From contig DASYOB010000114.1 in assembly GCA_036008175.1 (NCBI GenBank), forward strand, positions 1 through 64,000: a stretch of 64,000 nt of DNA, read 5' to 3'. The position numbers and the translations under genes were made by a program. Each line of letters opens with the position of its first letter. Positions within the stretch are counted from its first letter, which is position 1. A model generated the notes under the pieces. That model was not told where the DNA came from. It did no database searches and saw nothing but the letters and a program-made list of their open reading frames with translations. Positions 17,004-24,872 of the stretch are shown in pieces. The DNA comes from DATARH01 sp036008175. GTDB taxonomy: Bacteria > Pseudomonadota > Alphaproteobacteria > ATCC43930 > CGMCC-115725.

Positions 17004-17954
17004 ATGTCCTCCGTATTGAGCGCACCGCACTTCCACGACGAAGCCGCCGCTCTCGCCTACGTTGAAGAGCGGGTGTGGCCAAATGGTCGCATTTGTCCGC
17101 ATTGTGGCGAGGTGGATCGCAGCGGCCCGCTGAAAGGTAAGACCAACCGGATCGGCCTTTACAAATGCTACGGCTGTCGCAAGCCGTTCTCGGTCAGGGT
17201 CGGCACGGTCATGGAGTCGAGCCATATCCCCGTCCACGTCTGGCTCCAGGCGATGCACCTGATGGCGTCGAGCAAAAAGGGCATCAGCGCCAACCAGTTA
17301 CACCGGACCTTGGGAATCACCCTCAAGAGCGCGTGGTTTTTGAGCCATCGCATCCGCGAGGCCATGAGCGAAGGTTACCAACGAAGCAGCGGCCAGATGG
17401 GCGGCGCTGGCAGCATCATCGAAGCCGACGAAACCGTGTTTGGCCCCGATCCCCGAAAAGATACCCGCGTTCAACGGAGCCGGGAGCGCTATTCCCACGA
17501 GCATCTCGTGCCGATCTTCGCCTTGGTCGAGCGCGGCGGCGAGGTTCGCAGTTTCCAGATCAAGAGCGCCAACACCCGAACCCTGATGGGCATCCTGCAA
17601 GATCAGGTCAGCTGGCAGTCGCGGGTCATGACCGACCGGAGCCGAGCCTATTACGGCGTACATCGGGTCTTTGTCGGCGGCCATCGCACCGTCGATCACA
17701 CCAGGGGCGAATACGTCCGAGGCGACGTGCACACCAATACGGTCGAGACCTTTTTCTCGATCTTCAAGCGTGGGCTGTTCGGTACATACCAGCACATTAG
17801 CGAGAAGCATCTTGGCCGGTATCTCGCCGAATTCGATTTCCGGTACAACCAGCGCATTCGCCTTGGCGTCAACGATCAGGCCCGAGCCGACAAGATGATC
17901 CGAGGCATCTCAGGCAAGCGCCTGACCTATGCGACGCCTCCTTTCTGCTCCTGA
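17004..17954 (+). CDS. IS1595-family DDE transposase
   Basis: A 316-residue transposase. The N-terminal zinc ribbon has C31-x2-C34 and C55-x2-C58 (RICPHCGE and KCYGCRKP). A helix-rich segment (HVWLQAMHLMASSKKGISAN, RTLGITLKSAWFLSHRIREA) then binds DNA. The catalytic domain carries IIEADETVFG (first Asp), VMTDRSRAYYGVH (second Asp) and NTVETFFSIFKRGLFGTYQH with the third acidic or Asn residue, as in the ISXO2-like/IS1595 group. The start at 17004 is preferred over a frame opening at 16935, since that start would fall in the terminal repeat. It appears intact, so the element may still be mobile. Confidence 0.95.
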   Translation: MSSVLSAPHFHDEAAALAYVEERVWPNGRICPHCGEVDRSGPLKGKTNRIGLYKCYGCRKPFSVRVGTVMESSHIPVHVWLQAMHLMASSKKGISANQLHRTLGITLKSAWFLSHRIREAMSEGYQRSSGQMGGAGSIIEADETVFGPDPRKDTRVQRSRERYSHEHLVPIFALVERGGEVRSFQIKSANTRTLMGILQDQVSWQSRVMTDRSRAYYGVHRVFVGGHRTVDHTRGEYVRGDVHTNTVETFFSIFKRGLFGTYQHISEKHLGRYLAEFDFRYNQRIRLGVNDQARADKMIRGISGKRLTYATPPFCS

Positions 17955-18045
17955 TAAGCCAAACCCGTATTGGGGCGATGCGCCGCTGCTGGCCGATGAA
18001 GATTGGCGGCAGCTTGCCGGGCGCATTCGGCGTCGGCGAAGATGA
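17929..18045 (+). CDS. possible small passenger ORF (38 aa) overlapping the transposase end
   Basis: A 38-residue frame, MRRLLSAPDKPNPYWGDAPL followed by LADEDWRQLAGRIRRRRR, that overlaps the last 26 bases of the transposase gene in another frame. The acidic-tryptophan core and basic tail look protein-like, but no ribosome site is evident. It may be a translationally coupled accessory protein of the IS or chance. Uncertain. Confidence 0.3.
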   Translation: MRRLLSAPDKPNPYWGDAPLLADEDWRQLAGRIRRRRR

Positions 18046-18095
18046 CGCCGGCGGGCAGAGCATGAAACAAGGCTCTGCCCGTGCTATGCTGCGAC

Positions 18096-18263
18096 ATGCC
18101 AGCGAAAAAGAACACAATGACTGAGGCCGAGCGATCCCGTCGCTTCATCGAGAAGGGCAAGGAGCTCGGGTGCGACGAATCGTCCGAGGCGTTTGACCGT
18201 GTGTTTGAGAAGATCCTGCCGGCGAAGCGACCCCCCGTTAAGCCACAAAATAAGGGTTCATAG
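18096..18263 (+). CDS. small conserved passenger protein of the IS element (55 aa)
   Basis: A 55-residue charged protein: MPAKKNTMTEAERSRRFIEK, then GKELGCDESSEAFDRVFEKI and a proline and lysine-rich tail. I recall similar short proteins (acidic EAFDRxFEKI core) widely in alphaproteobacterial genomes. The start at 18096 fits the MPAKK opening better than an in-frame ATG at 18081. Function unknown. It lies inside the inverted repeats, so it travels with the element. Confidence 0.65.
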   Translation: MPAKKNTMTEAERSRRFIEKGKELGCDESSEAFDRVFEKILPAKRPPVKPQNKGS

Positions 18264-19053
18264 TACCTTTATCAACTCGATCATGAAATTGCGCACCGCT
18301 TGGAAAATATCGACCGCCTCCTCATCCGTGTATGTTGCCTTGTGGTGCATAACCTCATTTCGCCATGCAAGTTTTACATTATAGAGATGAGCATATATTG
18401 ACGCATACGCAGGCCCAGTCGGATCTTTTGGTGGCAATTTTTTGATTGCTGCATTGGTCTGGTCAAGTATGACTTGTCACACCTTTTCCTCTGTTAACAT
18501 AACACCAAGCTTATCGCCGAATTTCTGAACGCCAACCTCCATTATCCGCATCAGATGAAATACCGCCGCTGTGGGGCGTCGCAGCCCGAGGCATTTGCCA
18601 GCCTCGGCAATATCCTCAATAACATTCGGGTCCCAAACAGTGGACTAGACGGAGAATACCATTTCTTCTCTTCTTCTGATAGAACAAGAAAATGCTTTAG
18701 GCTACATTCATCGTATAACCTGTTTAGTAATTCAGCCAACGAAACATGCCAGCGGTCCCTGTAAATCCGCCCGCCTGCATATCCTTGATAATACGATCTG
18801 AATGCAACTTGCACATCAAAAAGCTGAGATTTGAAAAGGATTGAGCGTGACCTTGCATAGCCTTGATGTTGTTATCTACTACATCTTGATCCTGAGTTCC
18901 TTTATACTGATCACCAGCAAGATTAGTGATTCTGCCTATTTCTTTTGTCAGTTCTAGGAATGATGGGAGATAAAAATCGACCATTTGCCGCAGGCTCCAT
19001 AACCGGCGAAGTTCCCAAGGCTGGAGTTGGCCGCAGCCGGCGAGGGGCATCAT
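18258..19053 (-). pseudogene. damaged passenger gene, C-terminal HEPN-like RNxxxH motif
   Basis: Three frames join into one protein of about 260 residues. The part from 19053 (MMPLAGCGQLQPWELRRLWS...MCKLHSDRIIKDMQAG) continues after a frameshift near 18770 into IYRDRWHVSLAELLNRLYDE...SEEEKKWYSPSSPLFG. A second shift near 18640 leads to PNVIEDIAEAGKCLGLRRPT...MRIMEVGVQKFGDKLG. An in-frame stop at 18477-18479 precedes the last part, DQTNAAIKKLPPKDPTGPAY...VKLAWRNEVMHHKATYTDEE. The motif R-N-x3-H (18345-18362) followed by a helix (EEAVDIFQAVRNFMIELIK) resembles HEPN ribonuclease domains. AT-rich base use unlike the neighbours indicates acquisition. Presumably not functional here. Confidence 0.75.
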
Positions 19054-19071
19054 AACTCAACCCCTAGCGTA

Positions 19072-19097
19072 TGGGAACGTAAAGTATAACATCCCCC
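19072..19097 (-). repeat. right terminal inverted repeat of the IS1595-type element
   Basis: Read on the minus strand it begins GGGGGATGTTATACTTTACG. It matches the left repeat at 23 of 25 aligned positions and is followed immediately by the second copy of the GCCCGTAT target duplication. Confidence 0.9.
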
Positions 19098-19104
19098 GCC
19101 CGTA

Positions 19105-19133
19105 TTGACGATATAAAGATATGTTTATATGTT
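19105..19133 (+). promoter_or_regulatory. promoter and palindromic operator of the ArsR-metF-metH operon
   Basis: TTGACG (19105-19110) and TATGTT (19128-19133) with a 17-base spacer form a plausible sigma-70 promoter. The spacer and part of the -10 are occupied by ATATAAAGATATGTTTATAT (19111-19130), an 18-of-20 palindrome. It resembles what I recall of the binding site of SahR, the ArsR-type methionine-cycle regulator. The transcript should begin about 19140, next to the start codon at 19141. The IS target duplication ends on the first base of the -35 box. Confidence 0.7.
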
Positions 19134-19140
19134 TAGGCCT

Positions 19141-20184
19141 ATGGTCAGCGAACGCGAAACCGCTGCCGAGCCCGGCGCCTCATTGGATACGCTTCTTGCC
19201 GCTTTGCGCGCCGTCGCGGAGCCGACCCGACTGCGCCTCCTGGTCTTGTGCGCGCGTGGCGAGCTTACCGTCAGCGAGCTTGCGCAAATTCTCGGACAGA
19301 GCCAGCCGCGGGTGTCGCGCCATCTGAAGCTGCTATGCGAGGCCGGCCTGCTTGACCGCTTGCGCGAGGGCAGCTGGGTCTTCTACCGCCTCAGTTCCGG
19401 CAGCGCGGCGAGCGCCCTGACCCGGCATCTCGTCGCGGCGTGCAGCGAGTCCGATGAGACGGTCGCGCTGGACCTGCGGCGTCTGGCCGCAACCAAAAGT
19501 CAGCGCGCCGAGCTGGCCGCCGCCTATTTCCGCGAAAACGCCGCTCATTGGCACCGCATTCGCTCACTCTACATCGACGAGCGCGAGGTCGAGGCGGCGC
19601 TGGTCGAAATTATCGCCGCTGAGGCGCCACGCGACCTGCTCGATATCGGCACCGGTACCGGCCGCATGCTCGAAGTGCTGGGTCCGCGCGTTGCGAGCGC
19701 CGTCGGCGTCGATCAGTCGCGCGAGATGCTGGCTGTCGCCCGGGTCAACCTCGAACGCGCCGGGCTGCATAATGGCATCGTCCGGCTCGGCGACATGTAT
19801 CAGCTGCCGCTCGCGGATTCGGGCTTCGACGCGGTCGTCGTCCATCAAGTGCTGCACTACGCCGACCGGCCGCCGGCGGCCATTGCCGAGGCCGCCCGCG
19901 TGCTGCGGCCGAACGGCGTCCTTGTAGTTGTCGATTTCGCCCCGCACACGCTCGAATTCCTGCGCGAAGAGCATGCCCACCGCAGGCTCGGCTTCACCGA
20001 TGCCGAGATCGCGGAATGGTGCCGCGCGGCCGGGCTCGAACCGGCGCCGCCGCGGCATCTTCCCGGCGACCCTCTGACCGTCGTGATTTGGGCGGCCTAC
20101 CGCGAAGCCACACGCGATCAACTTTATCCGGCTGCGGTGCGACAACCTGCCGCAGTCATCCCCGAGCGAGTGCTGCAGAAATGA
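19141..20184 (+). CDS. ArsR-family regulator fused to a SAM-dependent methyltransferase (SahR-like)
   Basis: A 347-residue two-domain protein. The N-terminal winged-helix ArsR domain is at about residues 15-95 (AVAEPTRLRLLVLCARGELT, VSELAQILGQSQPRVSRHLK). A class I methyltransferase domain with DLLDIGTGTGRMLEVLG follows at about residue 163, then a methionine-cycle-like C-terminus. ArsR-methyltransferase fusions near metF and metH are thought to sense S-adenosylhomocysteine and repress methionine genes; the methyltransferase fold could be the sensor. The start at 19141 is chosen because the alternative ATG at 19129 lies inside the operator. It overlaps metF by 4 bp. Confidence 0.88.
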   Translation: MVSERETAAEPGASLDTLLAALRAVAEPTRLRLLVLCARGELTVSELAQILGQSQPRVSRHLKLLCEAGLLDRLREGSWVFYRLSSGSAASALTRHLVAACSESDETVALDLRRLAATKSQRAELAAAYFRENAAHWHRIRSLYIDEREVEAALVEIIAAEAPRDLLDIGTGTGRMLEVLGPRVASAVGVDQSREMLAVARVNLERAGLHNGIVRLGDMYQLPLADSGFDAVVVHQVLHYADRPPAAIAEAARVLRPNGVLVVVDFAPHTLEFLREEHAHRRLGFTDAEIAEWCRAAGLEPAPPRHLPGDPLTVVIWAAYREATRDQLYPAAVRQPAAVIPERVLQK

Positions 20185-21134
20185 GCAACGACCCATTCCG
20201 GGCGACCGGCGCGGCGCCACCCCGCGGGCTGCTGGCGGCCGACCCCGTCAGCGACTTTGACGCCGGCCCGCCGCGCATCTCATTCGAGTTCTTCCCGCCG
20301 AAGACCCCGGAGATGGAGGAGCGCCTCTGGGCCGTGATCAAGCGGCTCGAGCCGCTGCGGCCGCGGTTCGTCTCCGTTACTTACGGAGCCGGCGGCTCGA
20401 CCCGCGAGCGCACCCACGCAACGGTGCGGCGGATCCGCCAGGAAACCGCGCTGGAGCCGGCGGCGCACCTGACCTGCGTCGCCGCCACCCGTGACGAGAT
20501 CGACGCGGTTGCTCGCGATTACTGGGAGGCGGGAATCCGCCATATCGTCGCGCTGCGCGGCGACCCACCCATCGGGCCCGGCGGCGGCTACACGCCGCAC
20601 CCGGGCGGCTACGACTACGCCGCCGATCTTGTCGAAGGGCTGAGGCGGGTAGCGGATTTCGAGATCAGCGTCGCCGCCTATCCCGAGACCCATCCCTCGG
20701 CGCGCAGTCCTGGCCAGGATCTCGACAATCTGAAGGCCAAGCTCGACGCCGGCGCCAGCCGCGCGATCACCCAGTTCTTCTTCGATGTCGACGTGTTTCT
20801 GCGGTTTCGCGACCGGGTGCGTGCGGCCGGCATCACGGTGCCGATCGTGCCGGGGGTCCTGCCGGTCACCAATTTCGCCCAGCTAAAGCGCATGGCTTCG
20901 ATGTGCGGCGCCTCGATCCCTGCCTGGATGGGCGGGCATTTCGACGGGCTCGACGACGATCCCGACACGCGCCGGCTGGTCGCCGCCTCGCTCGCCGCCG
21001 AACAGTGCCGGCGCCTCCACGCCAACGGCGTCCATGAATTCCATTTCTACACGCTGAACCGCGCCGACCTGATCGTTGCGATCTGCCATCTGCTCGGCGT
21101 CCGCGCCCCGAAGCCGGCTGCCGCAACCGCCTGA
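20181..21134 (+). CDS. metF: methylenetetrahydrofolate reductase
   Basis: A 317-residue TIM-barrel flavoprotein that reduces 5,10-methylene-THF to 5-methyl-THF, the methyl donor for MetH. Signature parts are ISFEFFPPKTPEMEERLW, FVSVTYGAGGSTRERTH (with the catalytic Glu in the first), HIVALRGDPP, FEISVAAYPETHPSA, and AITQFFFDVDVFLRFRD. FHFYTLNRADLIVAIC closes the barrel. Its ATG overlaps the stop of the regulator gene (ATGA), and metH begins 2 bp after its stop, so the three genes are one operon. Confidence 0.96.
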   Translation: MSNDPFRATGAAPPRGLLAADPVSDFDAGPPRISFEFFPPKTPEMEERLWAVIKRLEPLRPRFVSVTYGAGGSTRERTHATVRRIRQETALEPAAHLTCVAATRDEIDAVARDYWEAGIRHIVALRGDPPIGPGGGYTPHPGGYDYAADLVEGLRRVADFEISVAAYPETHPSARSPGQDLDNLKAKLDAGASRAITQFFFDVDVFLRFRDRVRAAGITVPIVPGVLPVTNFAQLKRMASMCGASIPAWMGGHFDGLDDDPDTRRLVAASLAAEQCRRLHANGVHEFHFYTLNRADLIVAICHLLGVRAPKPAAATA

Positions 21135-21136
21135 TC

Positions 21137-24100
21137 GTGATGACACATCTTCTCGATTATCTCAGCGACCGGGTGCTGCTCTGCGACGGGGCGATGGGCA
21201 CCCAGGTGCAGGGGCGCGATCTGCATATCGAGCGCGACTTCCATGGTCACGAGAACTGCACCGAGATCCTGTGCGAGAGCCGACCCGATCTGGTTCGCGA
21301 GATCCATCTCGCCTATCTGCGCGCCGGCTGCGACGCGGTGCAGACCAACAGCTTCGGCGGCTCGCCGATCACGCTCGGCGAGTTCGGCATCGCCGATAAG
21401 GCCTTCGAGCTCAACCGGCGCGCCGCCGAGCTGGCGCGCGAGGCGGTCGCCGAAGTGGCAGGCGACGGCCGCACCCGCTTTGTCTTCGGCTCGGTCGGAC
21501 CCGGCACCCGCCTGCCGACGCTCGGCCATATCCCCTACCAGGATCTCGAAGACGCGCTGGCGATCCAGTGCGCCGGGCTTGTCGCCGGCGAGGTCGACGC
21601 TGTTCTGATCGAGACCTGCCAGGACCCGCTGCAGATCAAGGCCGCGGTCAACGGCGTCAAGCGGGCGCGAACGGACGCCGAGAAGGACATTCCGATCATC
21701 GTGCAGGTGACGGTCGAGACCACCGGCACCCTGCTGGTCGGCGCCGACATCGCCGCCGCGGCGACGATCATCCACGCGCTCGACGTGCCGATCATCGGGC
21801 TCAACTGCGCCACCGGCCCGCGCGAGATGGCCGAGCATCTGAAATGGCTGGGCGAAAACTGGCCGGGCCAGCTTTCCGTGCAGCCGAATGCCGGGTTGCC
21901 GGAGCTGATCTCCGGCCGCACCCACTACCCGCTGACCCCAAAGGAGCTGGCGCAATGGCTCGAGCGCTTTGTGCTCGAGGACGGGGTCAACATCATCGGC
22001 GGCTGCTGCGGCACGGAGGCGACACATATCGCCGCGCTCGACCAGATGTTGCGCCGCATCGGCCGAGACCGCCCGCGGCCGATCCCGAAGGCGCGCAATG
22101 CGGTGTGGATCCCATCGGTCGCCTCGCTCTACGGCCAGGTGCCGTTGCGCCAGGAAAACGCCTACCTGTCGATCGGCGAGCGCTGCAACGCCAACGGCTC
22201 GCGCGCCTTCCGTCGGCTGCAGGAGCAGGGCGACTGGGACGGCTGCGTCGAGATGGGACGCGAGCAGGTCAAGGAAGGCTCGCACACTCTCGATGTCTGC
22301 ACCGCCTTTGTCGGTCGCGACGAGATCGCCGAGATGACCGAGATCGTCGGCCGGATGCGCGGCGCGATCAACGCACCCCTGGTCATCGACTCGACCGAGT
22401 ACCCTGTGCTCGAAGCGGCGATGCAGCTCTACGGCGGCAAGCCGATCATCAATTCGATCAATTTCGAGGATGGCGAGGAAGCCGCCGACAAACGCCTGCG
22501 CCTGGCGAAGCGTTTCGGCGCCGCGGTCATCGCGCTGACCATCGACGAAGGCGGCATGGCGAAGGAAGCGGACCACAAGCTCCGCCTCGCCGAGCGGCTC
22601 TACGACTTCGCCTGCAACAAGCACGGGCTGCCGCCGAGCGACCTGTTGTTCGATCCCTTAACCTTTACGATCTGCACCGGCAACGAGGACGACCGCAAGC
22701 TCGGCCTCAACACCCTCGACGCGATCGCCCAGATCCGCGAGCACATGCCCGAATGCCAGATCATTCTCGGCCTGTCGAACATCTCGTTCGGCCTCAACCC
22801 GCCGGCGCGGCAGGTGCTGAACTCGGTGTTTCTCGACCACGCGCTGCGCCGCGGGCTGACCGGCGCGATCGTGCATTTCTCGAAGATCCTGCCGCTGCAC
22901 CGCATTCCTGAGGAGGAGGCGCGGATCGCCGAGGATCTGATCTTCGACCGCCGCCATGAGGGTTATGACCCGCTGCAGGCCTTTATGGCGCTGTTCCAGG
23001 ACCGCACGGTCGAAAAGGCCGAGAAGAAGGGCCGGCCGGAAAAGCTGGAAGACCGCCTCGCGCAGCGCATCGTCGACGGCGACAGGCTCGATCTCGAAGC
23101 CGATCTGGCGCTGGCGATGCAGAGCTATAAGCCGCTCGACATCATCAACGACATCCTGTTGTCCGGGATGAAGACGGTCGGCGACCTGTTCGGCGCCGGC
23201 AAGATGCAGCTGCCCTTCGTCTTGCAATCGGCCGAAACGATGAAAGCGGCGGTAGGCTACCTCGAACCCTTCATGGAGCGGGTCGAGGGCCAGGAGAAGG
23301 GCATCGTCGTGCTTGCCACGGTGCGCGGCGATGTGCACGACATCGGTAAGAACCTCGTCGACATCATCCTGACCAACAACGGCTACCGGGTCGTCAATCT
23401 CGGCATCAAGCAGCCGATCGGTACGATCCTCGAAGCCGCGAAAGAACACCGCGCGCATGCGATCGGCATGTCCGGTCTCCTGGTCAAATCGACCGTGGTG
23501 ATGCGCGAGAATTTGGAAGAGATGAGCCGGCAGGAGATCGACGTGCCGGTCATGCTCGGCGGCGCCGCGTTGACCCGGCGCTATGTCGAGGAGGATTGCG
23601 TCAAATCCTATGCCTGCGGTCGGGTCGCCTATGCCCGCGACGCCTTTGACGGGCTGGCGCTGATGGACCGGATCGTCGGCAACGATTTCGACGGCTATCT
23701 GGCCGAGGTGCAGGAAAAGAGCGCGGGGCGGCCGAGAAACGAATCGCGCAAGCTCGGCCGCGCCGCCGATGCGCGCGTGCTCCGACCCGTCGATCTCGAA
23801 GAGATCCGCCTGCGCCGTGCCGAGCTGACCCGCGATGTGCCGGTGCCGCAGCCGCCGTTCTGGGGACCGCGGACCATCGCCCGCGTGCCGGCGAAGGCGA
23901 TCGTGCCCTATCTCAACGAACGCATGCTCTACCAATTCCAGTGGGGCTACCGGAAGGACGGCCGCTCGCTCGGCGAATACAAGGAGTGGGCGAAGAAGGA
24001 ATTGCGCCCGGTGCTGGCGCGGATCTGCGACATCGCGATCCGCGAGGACATCCTGTTACCGCAGGCCGCCTACGGCTACTGGCGCTGTGCCGCGCAAGGC

Positions 24101-24649
24101 AACGACGTCATCCTGTTCGACGAGACCGGACGGCGCGAGGTGGCCCGCTTCTCGTTCCCGCGGCAGAACAAGGAGGGCGGACTCTGCATCGCCGATTTCT
24201 TTCGCGATGTCGACGACCCCGGGCTCGACGCCAATGGGCGCGACGTGATCGGCTTGCAGGTGGTGACGATGGGCCGCCGCGCCTCGGAGGCGGCGCGCGA
24301 ATGGTTCGCCGACAACCGTTACCAGGATTACTTGTACCTGCACGGGCTGTCGGTCGAGATGGCCGAGGCCTTCGCCGAATACGTCCACAAGCGCATCCGC
24401 GGCGAATTGGGCTTCGCCGCCGAGGAGGCGCGCGATCACGACGAGATGCTGGCGCAAGGCTATCGTGGCAGCCGCTATTCCTTCGGCTACCCGGCCTGCC
24501 CCAACCTCGCCGATCAGAGCCAATTATTGGAGCTGCTGCAGGCCGAGGAGATCGGCGTGGCCTTGAGCGAAGAAGACCAGCTCGACCCCGAGCAGTCGAC
24601 CTCGGCCATCGTCGTCCACCACCCGCAGGCGAAGTACTTTTCGGTGTAG
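21137..24649 (+). CDS. metH: cobalamin-dependent methionine synthase
   Basis: An 1170-residue four-module enzyme. The homocysteine-binding barrel (residues about 1-310) has the zinc motif GGCCGTEATHI. The folate domain (about 325-600) contains YLSIGERCNANGSRAFR. The cobalamin domain (about 640-880) has GDVHDIGKNL with the axial His734 and a SGLLVKSTVVM loop. The C-terminal activation domain (about 905-1170) has the AdoMet site around YRGSRYSFGYPACPNL. It transfers methyl from methyl-THF through B12 to homocysteine. The start may be GTG 21137 or ATG 21140. The activation domain is present, so no separate reactivase subunit is required. Confidence 0.97.
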   Translation: MMTHLLDYLSDRVLLCDGAMGTQVQGRDLHIERDFHGHENCTEILCESRPDLVREIHLAYLRAGCDAVQTNSFGGSPITLGEFGIADKAFELNRRAAELAREAVAEVAGDGRTRFVFGSVGPGTRLPTLGHIPYQDLEDALAIQCAGLVAGEVDAVLIETCQDPLQIKAAVNGVKRARTDAEKDIPIIVQVTVETTGTLLVGADIAAAATIIHALDVPIIGLNCATGPREMAEHLKWLGENWPGQLSVQPNAGLPELISGRTHYPLTPKELAQWLERFVLEDGVNIIGGCCGTEATHIAALDQMLRRIGRDRPRPIPKARNAVWIPSVASLYGQVPLRQENAYLSIGERCNANGSRAFRRLQEQGDWDGCVEMGREQVKEGSHTLDVCTAFVGRDEIAEMTEIVGRMRGAINAPLVIDSTEYPVLEAAMQLYGGKPIINSINFEDGEEAADKRLRLAKRFGAAVIALTIDEGGMAKEADHKLRLAERLYDFACNKHGLPPSDLLFDPLTFTICTGNEDDRKLGLNTLDAIAQIREHMPECQIILGLSNISFGLNPPARQVLNSVFLDHALRRGLTGAIVHFSKILPLHRIPEEEARIAEDLIFDRRHEGYDPLQAFMALFQDRTVEKAEKKGRPEKLEDRLAQRIVDGDRLDLEADLALAMQSYKPLDIINDILLSGMKTVGDLFGAGKMQLPFVLQSAETMKAAVGYLEPFMERVEGQEKGIVVLATVRGDVHDIGKNLVDIILTNNGYRVVNLGIKQPIGTILEAAKEHRAHAIGMSGLLVKSTVVMRENLEEMSRQEIDVPVMLGGAALTRRYVEEDCVKSYACGRVAYARDAFDGLALMDRIVGNDFDGYLAEVQEKSAGRPRNESRKLGRAADARVLRPVDLEEIRLRRAELTRDVPVPQPPFWGPRTIARVPAKAIVPYLNERMLYQFQWGYRKDGRSLGEYKEWAKKELRPVLARICDIAIREDILLPQAAYGYWRCAAQGNDVILFDETGRREVARFSFPRQNKEGGLCIADFFRDVDDPGLDANGRDVIGLQVVTMGRRASEAAREWFADNRYQDYLYLHGLSVEMAEAFAEYVHKRIRGELGFAAEEARDHDEMLAQGYRGSRYSFGYPACPNLADQSQLLELLQAEEIGVALSEEDQLDPEQSTSAIVVHHPQAKYFSV

Positions 24650-24689
24650 CGCGACGGTCTCACTGATTTCACGGCACCGCTTTTTTTCA

Positions 24690-24789
24690 CCGTCATGCCC
24701 GGGCTTGTCCCGGGCATCTATGCCTTCTTCGAGACCCGTACGCAGATATTCAAAACGTGGATGGCCGGATCAAGTCCGGCCATGACGGT
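24690..24789. repeat. paired palindromic intergenic repeat (BIME-like)
   Basis: Two stem-loops, GCCCGGG-CTTGT-CCCGGGC (24697-24715) and GGCCGGA-TCAAG-TCCGGCC (24763-24781), face each other. Their outer arms also pair: CCGTCATG...CTTG at 24690-24707 matches the reverse of 24772-24789 at 16 of 18 positions. It lies after metH, together with a T7 run at 24681-24687, and before the first MmgE/PrpD gene. It is likely a mobile palindromic element, possibly also acting in transcription termination. Confidence 0.7.
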
Positions 24790-24872
24790 TGTGGGAACCG
24801 GGTAACACCCGCGTGATGCGGCACGCCTTCGCTTCCGCTAACCTGGACAGAGGAACGCGTCAGGAGGCAGAG

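Larger units (their letters stand above)
16929..19105 (+). mobile_element. complete IS1595-type element with passenger genes (element 16937-19097, flanked by 8-bp target duplication)
   Basis: The element runs from 16937 to 19097 (2161 bp). It is bounded by imperfect inverted repeats of about 25 bp, GGGGATATTATACTT... and its partner, with 23 of 25 positions matching. The flanking octamer GCCCGTAT is repeated exactly at 16929-16936 and 19098-19105, the 8-bp target duplication typical of the IS1595 family. Inside are a DDE transposase, one or two small plus-strand genes and a damaged minus-strand gene. The interior 18.2-19.1 kb is clearly AT-richer than the surrounding genome, suggesting foreign origin. 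It inserted between mlaA and the methionine operon, just upstream of the latter's promoter. Confidence 0.93.

Noticed and set aside
19098..19140. SAM or SAH riboswitch ahead of metF-metH
   Set aside because: The predicted promoter leaves no leader between the transcript start and the start codon, and the IS end is immediately upstream.
21047..22624. 525-residue minus-strand frame across metF and metH
   Set aside because: It is the antisense image of conserved metH and metF coding sequence.
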